Positions 53,301 to 61,263 of a stretch of 64,000 nucleotides of DNA are shown one piece after another. The notes beneath the pieces were generated by a model, which was given only the letters and a program-made list of their open reading frames with translations, did no database searches and had not been told where the DNA came from. This DNA is from an uncultured Bacilli bacterium (lineage in GTDB: Bacteria; Bacillota_I; Bacilli_A; RF39; UBA660). The stretch's first letter is position 1, and each line of letters begins with the position of its first letter. The DNA is taken from the NCBI GenBank assembly GCA_934183165.1, contig CAKPRZ010000005.1:1-64000 (forward strand). Reading direction: 5' to 3'. Both the position numbers and the translations under genes were made by a program.

Positions 53301-53484
53301 TAAAATCCATAAAATTAGTATCTTTATAATATTTATCTAAAGTCTTTTTCATATTTGGACTAGTAACACGGATACCAGCAAAAAAGCCAACTCCAAGTAA
53401 AACTATTAAAAGAATAGAAATAAATCTTTTAAAGTTTTTCTTTATTGATACAAAGCTCTCTTTTAATAAAGTCTTCATTACCAT
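50293..53484 (-). CDS. FtsX/MacB-like ABC permease with long coiled-coil domain
   Basis: A 1063-residue permease. The first membrane helix is at ~20-38. The extracytoplasmic part up to ~220 has MacB periplasmic-core features. Residues ~225-515 form a long Glu/Lys-rich coiled coil, exported and probably a rod or hairpin. Three helices follow (~535-680), then a second FtsX set near the C-terminus. No LPXTG or signal cleavage. Such permeases work with a MacB-type ATPase in mechanotransmission, for example wall or peptide-stress functions, rather than simple transport. ATG 53484 follows AAAGGA; it overlaps the ATPase gene by 7 bases. Confidence 0.85.
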   Translation of the reverse strand: MVMKTLLKESFVSIKKNFKRFISILLIVLLGVGFFAGIRVTSPNMKKTLDKYYKDTNFMDFNLLSTWGIDNNDIKSFQGHGYNVEPSYQFDAIVESETEEAIKVISYNEKDKINKLILLDGRLPQKNNECVIEQNQYTKSHKIGDKIIVNDDTLYEKELMITGIIKSPIYTSLERGTTKLLAGKIKFYMYVPVDNFNINYYTNLYIKLDNNYSVFSTKYDNLLQKENNKLKKITSTLGDNRYKEELEKAESKIKDSEEELLNAKRKYESEVNEAESSIKRAKKDYQNNLDKINAEEKRVNKEFNDNEKKLTQAKKELFIQQENLLIKEQEFSENKKIYMIELEKLQSSKTQLEISNSEVEEKILTLKKEIEFLDNEINNGINVEENLALREEKQSTLNVYQETYKNVTIQLETINNSIMQINSTLQESEELLQKSKAKLEATEKTISDKETSFNTAKEKFNKQIINSRKQLNAAKSKINNSEKTLLNKKKEATEKFSDAEDQIKRSKNKLNELQKPTWYILDHDSNLGFYQYREDTLRIKNIGKVFPVVFFVVAILICLTSMTRMVEEERNQLGTLKALGYNNAQIVSKYVIYALTATIIGSIIGVCIGFKILPTVIFNMYSMMYNVGNIVTSFDIKYALSGTIIAVLCTLFATLTVCYKDLRETPASLMRPKSPKAGKRVLLEKVKFIWKKLNFIKKVTVRNVFRYKKRFLMTIIGIAGCTGLIVAGFGLRDCITGMVPNQYEKVFKYQLEITFKDDVSISDKNKETERINNINHVNKSLKALKESVTLNNKTTNQTIQLVVPFDNIDNFVSLSNRKNGAKYELNDKIIITEKIAKLLNLSVGDKLEFNGENKYSGEIGAITENYLYHYIYMPKSMYNSNYYNTLFINTDNLTEKEEVKLANEIKKNNYVSNVSFNSSMRNVFNSTMENFSYVAGVLIISAGLLAFVVLYNLSNVNISERRRELATIKVLGFYDKEVYDYIGRETTILTIIGMIIGLVVGRLLTTFIIKTCELDPIMFNDTIKFSSYVISLVITIVFTLLVNITTYFALKKIDMIESLKSVE

Positions 53485-54179
53485 TCAATCCTTTCAACTG
53501 GTGTTGGATTTTTATTAATGATAATTTCTTCTACTGTTCCATTTTTGAATTTTACCACTTTATTAGCCATTGGTGCAATTGCAGCATTATGAGTAATAAT
53601 AATAACCGTAATTTTATCTTTTATAGCAACATCCTGCAATAATTTCAGAATCTGTTTACCAGTTAAATAATCTAGTGCTCCTGTTGGTTCATCACACAAA
53701 AGAATTTTAGGATTTTTTGCTATAGCACGTGCTATAGCAACTCTTTGTTGTTCACCACCAGATAGTTGTGCTGGAAAATTATTTATTCTATCAGCCAAAC
53801 CAACTTTTTCTAAAATATTCATAGGAGAAAGAGGATTTTTGCATATTTCCGTTGCCAATTCTACATTTTCAATTGTTGTAAGATTTTGAACCAAATTATA
53901 AAACTGAAATACAAAGCCTATATCATTTCGACGATATTTTATTAATTCTCTCTTACTATATTTAGTGATATTATTACCAGCTACAATAACATTTCCACTA
54001 GTTGCACTATCCATTCCACCTAATATATTTAAGGCAGTGGTTTTACCGGCACCACTTGGTCCTAAAATAACAACAAGTTCTCCTTTATCAACGTTAAAAT
54101 TTGCATTATTTAGAGCTTTAACTTTTACTTCTCCTGTTATATATTCTTTTGTTACATTATCAAATTCTATATATGCCAT
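53478..54179 (-). CDS. MacB/LolD-type ABC ATPase
   Basis: A 233-residue ATPase. Walker A is GPSGAGKTT, the signature LSGGEQQRVAIARA, Walker B ILLCDEPTGALD and the His switch IITHN. FVFQFYNL and the ALDYLTG region are typical of the MacB/LolD/FtsE subgroup. It is the partner of the large FtsX-like permease that follows it. The start is ATG with TAAGGAGAAAT upstream. Confidence 0.92.
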   Translation of the reverse strand: MAYIEFDNVTKEYITGEVKVKALNNANFNVDKGELVVILGPSGAGKTTALNILGGMDSATSGNVIVAGNNITKYSKRELIKYRRNDIGFVFQFYNLVQNLTTIENVELATEICKNPLSPMNILEKVGLADRINNFPAQLSGGEQQRVAIARAIAKNPKILLCDEPTGALDYLTGKQILKLLQDVAIKDKITVIIITHNAAIAPMANKVVKFKNGTVEEIIINKNPTPVERIEW

Positions 54180-54237
54180 ACTATTTCTCCTTATTTATAA
54201 ATTGCTTGTATTCTATCATTTTTTGAATTAAAATGCA

Positions 54238-54263
54238 AATAAGTAAGGAAAACCTTACTTATT
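54238..54263 (-). terminator. Terminator-like hairpin after smc
   Basis: AATAAGTAAGG/CCTTACTTATT stem with a four-base loop, overlapping the smc stop. The T tract is weak. Confidence 0.55.
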
Positions 54264-57200
54264 AATATTGTCTAATTTAACACTGACCAATTTAGAAACG
54301 CCTGATTCTTGCATAGTTATACCATATAATGTATTAGCATACTCCATTGTTTTCTTCTTATGTGTTATGATTAAAAATTGTGTTTTATCTTTATAATTAT
54401 CCAAATACTTACCAAAATTATCAACGTTAGCTTCATCTAATGCTGCTTCTACCTCATCAAAAAGACAAAATGGTATAGTTTTTATATTCAGTATAGCAAA
54501 AATCAAACAAATTGCTGTTAAAGTCTTTTCACCACCAGAAAGCAAATTAATTGATGTTAATTTTTTACCAGGTGGAGAAGCAATAATATCTATTCCAGTT
54601 TCAAGAAGATCTTTAGGATCAGTTAATTTTAATGTTGCATGACCTCCATTAAATAATTTTTTGAAGACATTTTCAAATTCAATCTGTATTTTATCAAAAG
54701 TTGATTTAAATTCTTCTTTCATAACTTCATCCATCTCAGTAATTATTTCAAGTAATGTATCCTTTGCGTTTATTAAATCATTTTTTTGACTTGATAAAAA
54801 CTCATAACGTTCGGATACATTTTTATAAGTTTCAATCGATTGAATATTAACCATTCCAATTTTTTTGATCTCACTTTTATATTCTCCTACCATTTGTCGG
54901 GCAACTTCTTCTTCGACTTCCAAAGAAAAATTGTTTTTAGCTCTTTCATATGTTAATTCGTAGTCTTCACTTAATGTTGTCAAATAATTATCAAGTCTTA
55001 TATCCATTTTATTAATAGATATTTCTAGATTTTTTAATTCTTTTTCTAGATTATACAAATTACTGTTGTTAGCTTTATTAGTTGTTTCTATTGTTTCAAT
55101 CATACTGTTAATTTTACTTTTTTCTTTTTGTAAATTAGTAATATTTTTTGAAACTTCTTCTTTTTTCCTTGATGCTTCATAAAATTCCGTCATTAATCGT
55201 TCTTCCTCTTTTGATAAGGAAGAATCTACTACATTGGACAGTGTAGAAAGTTCACTTTTAATATTTATATATTCATCATTTAAAGTTCGGCTTGAATCAT
55301 ATTTATTATTTAATTTTTCTTTTAACTCTACTAAATTTCTTTGATCACTAGTTGTAGTCTCTTCAATATTTTTCAAATCATTTTGGCATTTCTGAATGCT
55401 TAAATTAATATCATCGATAATTTCTAATATTTCAGACTTTTTTGATTTAAATCTTAATAAATCCTGTTTATCCTTAAATATACTTCTTGATGTATTAGTA
55501 CTTCCCCCAGTTATTGTTCCACCAACATGAATTATATCTCCATCTAATGTAACTATTCGATATCTTTGATTTATTTTTTTACTTATTCTATTTGCACTAT
55601 CAATATCATCTACTAAAATAACATTACCAAGCTGATTTGAAATAATATTATAATATTTTTTATCATAATCAACTTTTTCTGATAATAATGAAATATATCC
55701 TTTATCGGCCATCAAAACATTAGTTGTATCAATATCTATACCTCTTGGTTTTATAACAGAGATTGGAAAAAAAGTCGCTCTACCTAATCTGTTTTCTTTC
55801 AAATAATAAATAGCCTCTTTGGCACATTGTTCATCATCAACTACAATAAACTGTTTAGAAGCAGCTAGTGCAACATCAATTGCTTTTACATATTTATCAT
55901 CAACACTAATTAAATTACCAAGTATTTGATGAATTCCTCTTAATTTAGGATTACTAAGAACAGCTTTAATGCTATTAATAGCTCCTCCTGAATTAATATA
56001 GTCAGTAGTTATATCTATTTTATGGGAAATATCAGATAATTCTATTTTTTTTGTGTTTAACTCATTAAATAAGCTAGTTAAATTATTTCTATTATTATCT
56101 AAATTTAACATTTTTTGGTTCAATGCCTTTGTTAAATTTTCTATTTCATTATTCAAATCATCAATATCTTTTTTATTTAAATAAATTTTATTCTCTAATT
56201 TTAATTTTTCTTCATTTAAAAATGAAATATTTTCATGAACGCGTACATCACTAGCATCATATTTACTACGTTCTTTGAGAATTTTCTTTTCACCATTTAA
56301 CCGTTCTTCTTCTTTAGTAAGCTCTAATAATTCTTGATTTGATGATTTTAATTCTTCTTCTATCTTGGCCAAATCATTTTTAGCATTTATTAATTTGGCA
56401 TCAGATTTATTAGAATTAATACCTAAGGTCATTATTTCAGAATTTAATTTTTCTTGTTTTTCCTTGCTATTTTGATATAATTCATTTATTTTAGTTATTT
56501 CTGTTGCAATTAAAGCAACTTCAATATCTTTTAATTTTTCCTTTAAATTTAAATATTTAGTTGCTTCTTCACTCTGTTCTTTTAAAGGAGCAATTTGAAG
56601 CTCAAGTTCACTAATAATATCATTTATTCTATCAAGATTATTATTGGTTTTTTCTAATTTTTTTATTGCTTCTTCTTTTCTTTTTTTATACTTTAATACA
56701 CCGGCAGCGCTTTCAAAGATACTTCTTCTATCATATCCCGAATCTGATAAAATCTTTTGAACCTCACCTTGAGAAATAATATTAAAAGAACTTTTGCCAA
56801 TACCGCTATCCAAAAACAATTCTGTAACATCTTTTAAACGACATTTTTCATTGTTAATAAAGTATTCATTTTCACCAGTTCTATAAACTCTTCTTTTTAC
56901 AGTAATTTCATTATATGGCATATTTATATAATTATCTGAGTTATCAAAAGTTAATGATACACTTGCTACATTAAGTGGCTTTCTATTTTTTGAACCAGAA
57001 AATATAATATCACTCATGCTAGAATCACCACGTAATGACTTTACAGACTGTTCTCCTAAAACCCATCTAACTGCATCTACAATATTGCTTTTCCCACTAC
57101 CATTAGGTCCAACAATACAAGTAGTTTTACCATCAAGTGCAATAGTTATTTTATCAGCAAATGATTTAAAACCGGTTGCGCTTATTTCTTTCAAGTACAT
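54255..57200 (-). CDS. smc: Chromosome partition protein SMC (short-arm)
   Basis: A 981-residue SMC. Walker A is GPNGSGKSN (31-39), N-terminal coil ~165-400, hinge from ~405 to ~565 (NPKLRGIHQILGNLI, ... GGTITGGSTN), C-terminal coil, then signature LSGGEKTLTA and Walker B FCLFDEVEAALDEANV. All functional parts are intact, but the total is about 200 residues shorter than in Bacillus (~1186) because the coiled coils are shorter. Mycoplasma SMC proteins are of similar length. It acts with ScpA and ScpB, which are not here. The promoter is at 57226-57254. Confidence 0.93.
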   Translation of the reverse strand: MYLKEISATGFKSFADKITIALDGKTTCIVGPNGSGKSNIVDAVRWVLGEQSVKSLRGDSSMSDIIFSGSKNRKPLNVASVSLTFDNSDNYINMPYNEITVKRRVYRTGENEYFINNEKCRLKDVTELFLDSGIGKSSFNIISQGEVQKILSDSGYDRRSIFESAAGVLKYKKRKEEAIKKLEKTNNNLDRINDIISELELQIAPLKEQSEEATKYLNLKEKLKDIEVALIATEITKINELYQNSKEKQEKLNSEIMTLGINSNKSDAKLINAKNDLAKIEEELKSSNQELLELTKEEERLNGEKKILKERSKYDASDVRVHENISFLNEEKLKLENKIYLNKKDIDDLNNEIENLTKALNQKMLNLDNNRNNLTSLFNELNTKKIELSDISHKIDITTDYINSGGAINSIKAVLSNPKLRGIHQILGNLISVDDKYVKAIDVALAASKQFIVVDDEQCAKEAIYYLKENRLGRATFFPISVIKPRGIDIDTTNVLMADKGYISLLSEKVDYDKKYYNIISNQLGNVILVDDIDSANRISKKINQRYRIVTLDGDIIHVGGTITGGSTNTSRSIFKDKQDLLRFKSKKSEILEIIDDINLSIQKCQNDLKNIEETTTSDQRNLVELKEKLNNKYDSSRTLNDEYINIKSELSTLSNVVDSSLSKEEERLMTEFYEASRKKEEVSKNITNLQKEKSKINSMIETIETTNKANNSNLYNLEKELKNLEISINKMDIRLDNYLTTLSEDYELTYERAKNNFSLEVEEEVARQMVGEYKSEIKKIGMVNIQSIETYKNVSERYEFLSSQKNDLINAKDTLLEIITEMDEVMKEEFKSTFDKIQIEFENVFKKLFNGGHATLKLTDPKDLLETGIDIIASPPGKKLTSINLLSGGEKTLTAICLIFAILNIKTIPFCLFDEVEAALDEANVDNFGKYLDNYKDKTQFLIITHKKKTMEYANTLYGITMQESGVSKLVSVKLDNINK

Positions 57201-57225
57201 ATTATCACCCTATCCATTAGTTAAA

Positions 57226-57254
57226 ATTATACTATAAAATCCATTGTTCGACAA
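57226..57254 (-). promoter_or_regulatory. SigA promoter of smc
   Basis: On the minus strand TTGTCG (57249-57254), 17-base spacer, TATAAT (57226-57231), about 25 bases before the smc ATG. Confidence 0.65.
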
Positions 57255-57255
57255 T

Positions 57256-57280
57256 AAAAAGTGAGCTTTTACCTCACTTT
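57256..57280 (-). terminator. Rho-independent terminator
   Basis: AAAGTGAG/CTCACTTT stem with a seven-base loop, then a minus-strand T run, ending the unknown gene at 57.3 kb. Confidence 0.75.
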
Positions 57281-57295
57281 AGTATATTTTATAAT

Positions 57296-58009
57296 TTAAT
57301 TCTTTTTAATTTTAGGAAATCCCGGTATTGTTAATTGATCACCTGTTAATGGTTCAGCAGTATAGGAAACAGGGTCACTAGGTTTTTCCTTCTTACTATA
57401 ATCATTATAAGCAAGTAATATTCCTCTACATATGTGATATTGTTTTGCTTTGCTAGTTAATGCTTGTTTAGAATGAATGAATGCTTCCTTTGACTCTATA
57501 TCTGGCCATACTTGTAAATTCTTTTGATAATATCTACTTTGGAGTATAGTATTTTTTATAGATAAGGTTTTGTAATATTCACTATTTAAATAGAATTTGT
57601 AAAAATCACTATCAATATTTATCAATTCTTCAACTAATCTGTTAACCACCGTTTGATCTTCTACAACATCACGATAAGTCTTCATAGCAAGATTTAGTAT
57701 ACTTTGATTTCGAAAAACAGGATTTATTATATTTATATATCCATTATAAGGCAATCCGATAAAAAATGTATGTATTTGATCAAAAGGGGTTATTAATCTG
57801 ACAATATCATTGATGCCATCAAATGAATTTGTAAATTTGTCTATTTCTGATAGATAAAACTTTCCTTTTTTTGCTGTTGAAATTCCACTATATTTTTCGG
57901 TTTCAATGCCTACTATTTTCTGGTGCTCTTCATAATTAGTAAAATCAATAATAACTTGTTTATTTTTATATTTTGGTTCATACACTAAACAAAACTTCTT
58001 ATATCCCAT
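57296..58009 (-). CDS. Hypothetical protein downstream of priA
   Basis: A 237-residue protein that I do not recognise. No membrane segment or signal. The N-terminal 60 residues alternate beta and charged stretches (FCLVYEPKYKNKQVIIDF), the middle is helical with Tyr- and Asn-rich loops, and the end is a Pro-rich tail. ATG 58009 is chosen over 58042 because TAGGAGT lies 7 bases before it. It follows priA by about 50 bases in the same direction and has its own terminator, so it may be cotranscribed with priA. Confidence 0.6.
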   Translation of the reverse strand: MGYKKFCLVYEPKYKNKQVIIDFTNYEEHQKIVGIETEKYSGISTAKKGKFYLSEIDKFTNSFDGINDIVRLITPFDQIHTFFIGLPYNGYINIINPVFRNQSILNLAMKTYRDVVEDQTVVNRLVEELINIDSDFYKFYLNSEYYKTLSIKNTILQSRYYQKNLQVWPDIESKEAFIHSKQALTSKAKQYHICRGILLAYNDYSKKEKPSDPVSYTAEPLTGDQLTIPGFPKIKKN

Positions 58010-58057
58010 AAATGTACTCCTATATAGCCAGAATATTAACATAAAATAGTATGGTTG

Positions 58058-60235
58058 TCAAAAGTTATTAGGATTTATGTCAATATCAATCTTAATTTTA
58101 TTATTACCGCGATAATGATCTATTAATGAATTAAGTGTTATTGGTATTTTGTCATCTTTTTTATATTTAATTAAAATTCCAAACCTATATTTACCACCAA
58201 GCATAAATATATTACAAGTAGTTGGTCCCAAAATAATAGAAGAAGTTAATTCTTTTTTTAAGAAATTCCCAATTTTATTACTCTCTTTTGATACAATATC
58301 ATAATCTTTACCAATTATTCTAACATAAATTAAGTAAAAGTAAGGAGGATATGATAGTTTATGTCTTATATTCATTTCTTCTTTGAAAAATTCCAAATAA
58401 TTATGGGTTTTAGCTAATTTAATGGCATAATGATTAGGATTAAATGTTTGAATTATAACATTTCCTTCTTTACTTCCTCTTCCACTTCTGCCAGATGTTT
58501 GCATTAAAAGTTGAAATGTAGCTTCACTACTTGTATAATTTGGAATCATTAGTGAAGTATCTGCATTAATAATACCTACTAAAGTTACATTTTCAAAATC
58601 AAGACCTTTAGCAATCATCTGTGTTCCCAGTAAAATATCATATTTTTTATTTCTAAAATCCTCAATTATTCGTTCATGCGATCCTTTTCGAATAGTGGTA
58701 TCTAAATCCATTCTTACTACTCTTGCTGAAGTTAACTTTTTTATTTCTTCTTCTACTTTTTCAGTGCCAAGACCTAGATTTTTAATTGATTTTTCACCAC
58801 AAGAAGGACAATTTTCTTGCATTTTATCAGCATAGCCACAGTAATGGCATCTTAATGTATTTGAACTCTTATGATAAGTTAAAGTTATATCACAATGTGG
58901 ACATTTCGCAGTATAACCGCAATTAGAACATGTAATGAAAGGAGCATATCCTCTTCTATTAAGCAATAAAATTACTTGTTCATGGCTATCAATACATTTT
59001 TGAATTGATGAAATTAATTTACTAGAAAATATTGCTCCTCTATTATGTTCCTTACTCATATCAATTATTTCAACATGTGGAAGAGGTTTCCCATTAATTC
59101 TATTTTTTAAATCTATTTTTCGATAAATCCCTTTTAAAGCTTTAGCATATGACGTTACCGATGGTGTTGCACTTCCTAAAATAACCAAGGCATCATGATA
59201 TTTGCTCCTATGAATAGCAATATCAATCGCATTATATTTAGGATTATTATCTTGTTTGTAACTACCTGTATGTTCTTCATCAATTATAATTGCACCGATA
59301 TTTTTAAAAGGAGCAAAAATAGCACTTCTTGCACCAACTACAATATGAACTTTACCACTGACAATTTTTCTATATTCGTCATATTTCTCACCTTCATTTA
59401 ATTTGCTATGCAATATGGCAACTTCATCACCAAAACGTGATTTAAAATAATTAACCATCTGGGGGGTAAGAGAAATTTCGGGAACAAGAAAAACACTATC
59501 TTTTCCCTCTTTTAACATTTGTTCAACAATTTCTAAATACACAGCTGTTTTGCCACTTCCAGTCACACCATGTAATAGAAAAGTTTTACTTTGCCCTTGA
59601 TATGATAATATTTCTTGCTTTGCCTTTTCTTGTTCATCAGTTAATTCAAACCTATTTTTAACTTGACTAAAATTGGCATTAAATCGATAATATTCTTCTT
59701 CAAACTCTTCAATTATACCGTTTTTTAAAAGTGTTTTAACTGATGAAGCAGAAATATTATTTAAAATCTTCTTTTCAATTGGTGTACATTTTATCAATTC
59801 TTCTATTATTTTATTTTGACTGCTATTTAATTTTTCAAAATCAATTTCATCTTTATTTAGCCTCAATCTAACGTAATTATTTGTTTTCTTTTTAATATTC
59901 GTATTATTTTGTGCTTTTAGAGCTTTTGGAAGCATCGTTTGATAACAAGAAATTAATGTTGAATAATATGTTTTACTCATGTATTTGCCTAAGTTTAGTA
60001 ATTCGTCTGTTAGTATTGGTTCTATATCAACTATATCAGTTATTGTTTTCAAATCATAATTTGTAGTTTTAGTGGGAGATAGATCTATTACAAACCCTTC
60101 TAGTATTTGATGATTAAAAGGCACCTTTACTCTAATACCTATCTTTATATCAGATTCTATTTTTTTTGGAACTATATAATCGAATGTCTTGTCTACATTA
60201 ATATTTGATATTTCAATTAAAACCTTGGCAATCAT
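58058..60235 (-). CDS. priA: Primosomal protein N' (PriA helicase)
   Basis: A 725-residue SF2 replication-restart helicase. The N-terminal DNA-binding domain is followed by LLHGVTGSGKTAVYLE (Walker A), IIIDEEHTGSYKQ (Walker B), and the zinc-binding insertion CSNCGYTAKCPHCD...CHYCGY...CPSCGEKS with eight Cys. Helicase motifs such as LGTQMIAKGLDFENV and SGRSGRG follow. Slightly shorter than Bacillus PriA (~805), with a compact N-terminal region. Starts 12 bases after the unknown gene at 60.2 kb. Confidence 0.94.
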   Translation of the reverse strand: MIAKVLIEISNINVDKTFDYIVPKKIESDIKIGIRVKVPFNHQILEGFVIDLSPTKTTNYDLKTITDIVDIEPILTDELLNLGKYMSKTYYSTLISCYQTMLPKALKAQNNTNIKKKTNNYVRLRLNKDEIDFEKLNSSQNKIIEELIKCTPIEKKILNNISASSVKTLLKNGIIEEFEEEYYRFNANFSQVKNRFELTDEQEKAKQEILSYQGQSKTFLLHGVTGSGKTAVYLEIVEQMLKEGKDSVFLVPEISLTPQMVNYFKSRFGDEVAILHSKLNEGEKYDEYRKIVSGKVHIVVGARSAIFAPFKNIGAIIIDEEHTGSYKQDNNPKYNAIDIAIHRSKYHDALVILGSATPSVTSYAKALKGIYRKIDLKNRINGKPLPHVEIIDMSKEHNRGAIFSSKLISSIQKCIDSHEQVILLLNRRGYAPFITCSNCGYTAKCPHCDITLTYHKSSNTLRCHYCGYADKMQENCPSCGEKSIKNLGLGTEKVEEEIKKLTSARVVRMDLDTTIRKGSHERIIEDFRNKKYDILLGTQMIAKGLDFENVTLVGIINADTSLMIPNYTSSEATFQLLMQTSGRSGRGSKEGNVIIQTFNPNHYAIKLAKTHNYLEFFKEEMNIRHKLSYPPYFYLIYVRIIGKDYDIVSKESNKIGNFLKKELTSSIILGPTTCNIFMLGGKYRFGILIKYKKDDKIPITLNSLIDHYRGNNKIKIDIDINPNNF

Positions 60236-60247
60236 GATACCTCCTTT

Positions 60248-61159
60248 TTATTTTTTTAATTTTTTATTTAATATTTTATTAATCCCTTCATCTTTTGCAA
60301 ACTGTTCTACTTTTTCTTTATATTCAGAATTTAGATAATAACAAGCAAAACTATCCAAAACAAATGGTAAAACGGAATCCCTATATATATACAATGTTTT
60401 AGCAAAAGTATTAGGATCTTCAACTATACTTTTTTCAATATCTTCTTCTAAAAGCAATTGAAAAGTCAAATTGTTTTCTTCGTATTTTTGAGTTTTATAC
60501 GCAATAAAGAATATTTCCTTTATCAAATCTTGATGGCAATTATAATCATAACTTAATAATTCACTAAGAATTCCGGATCCATTAATAATTATTCTTGCTC
60601 TATCAGAACTTTTATTGTAATTAGGATAATACTTGTCATCTAAACATAATTTCACAAAATTATCTATATTAATATCCATTTCATATTCTAATCTATCTAA
60701 TATCCATAATTTATTAATATGGGATAATTCTTTATCAAAGCTGGCATACTTTTTTAGCAAATCCCTCTTTTTTATGAAAGTAAATTCATTGAACATAGCA
60801 TTATTATTTATTAGATGATATAAAAATTCACTATCTTCATTTGCTAAATTAACAACATCATCGACGTCTTTAATATCCTCTAAATACATTAAATCATAGA
60901 AGAAATCATGTTCTTTTTCTTCGTCAAGCCTTTCACCTAGTTCTCTATTAAACAAATCTTGATTAACGTTATATGTCAATTCGTTGTCTAAATTTACTAA
61001 GTAAAATATTGGATATAAAGATGCAAGAGCTTTTTTATATAAATTTCGATCTTTTGATTCAATATTTTTCAAAATCTTGTATGATCTTTGTACGTAATTT
61101 TCTTCAACACTACTTACAATTAAGTTTCTTACATTTTCATTGACATTACTAATTTCCAT
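60248..61159 (-). CDS. Hypothetical helical protein upstream of priA
   Basis: A 303-residue protein that I do not recognise. It is nearly all helical, acidic and rich in Asn, Asp, Glu and Leu, without membrane segments. Repeated patterns of about 35-40 residues (helix pairs with Tyr/Leu/Phe cores) could form an alpha-solenoid. AGGGGG lies before the ATG. An extended -10 is at 61192-61200. It is the first gene of a unit with priA and the hypothetical gene that follows. Confidence 0.6.
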   Translation of the reverse strand: MEISNVNENVRNLIVSSVEENYVQRSYKILKNIESKDRNLYKKALASLYPIFYLVNLDNELTYNVNQDLFNRELGERLDEEKEHDFFYDLMYLEDIKDVDDVVNLANEDSEFLYHLINNNAMFNEFTFIKKRDLLKKYASFDKELSHINKLWILDRLEYEMDINIDNFVKLCLDDKYYPNYNKSSDRARIIINGSGILSELLSYDYNCHQDLIKEIFFIAYKTQKYEENNLTFQLLLEEDIEKSIVEDPNTFAKTLYIYRDSVLPFVLDSFACYYLNSEYKEKVEQFAKDEGINKILNKKLKK

Positions 61160-61191
61160 CCCGAATTCCCCCTAGATAGATTGATACAGCT

Positions 61192-61200
61192 ATTATAACA
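61192..61200 (-). promoter_or_regulatory. Extended -10 promoter
   Basis: Minus strand TGTTATAAT, 33 bases before the unknown gene that heads the priA unit. The -35 is not clear. Confidence 0.45.
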
Positions 61201-61204
61201 TAAT

Positions 61205-61239
61205 AAAAAGAAAAATAATTAAAAATAATTACTTTTCTT
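61205..61239 (-). terminator. Rho-independent terminator
   Basis: AAGAAAAGTAATTA/TAATTATTTTTCTT stem on the minus strand with loop of four, then T-rich; AT-only core. Confidence 0.6.
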
Positions 61240-61263
61240 AAAGATTAATAAATTATATATTTG

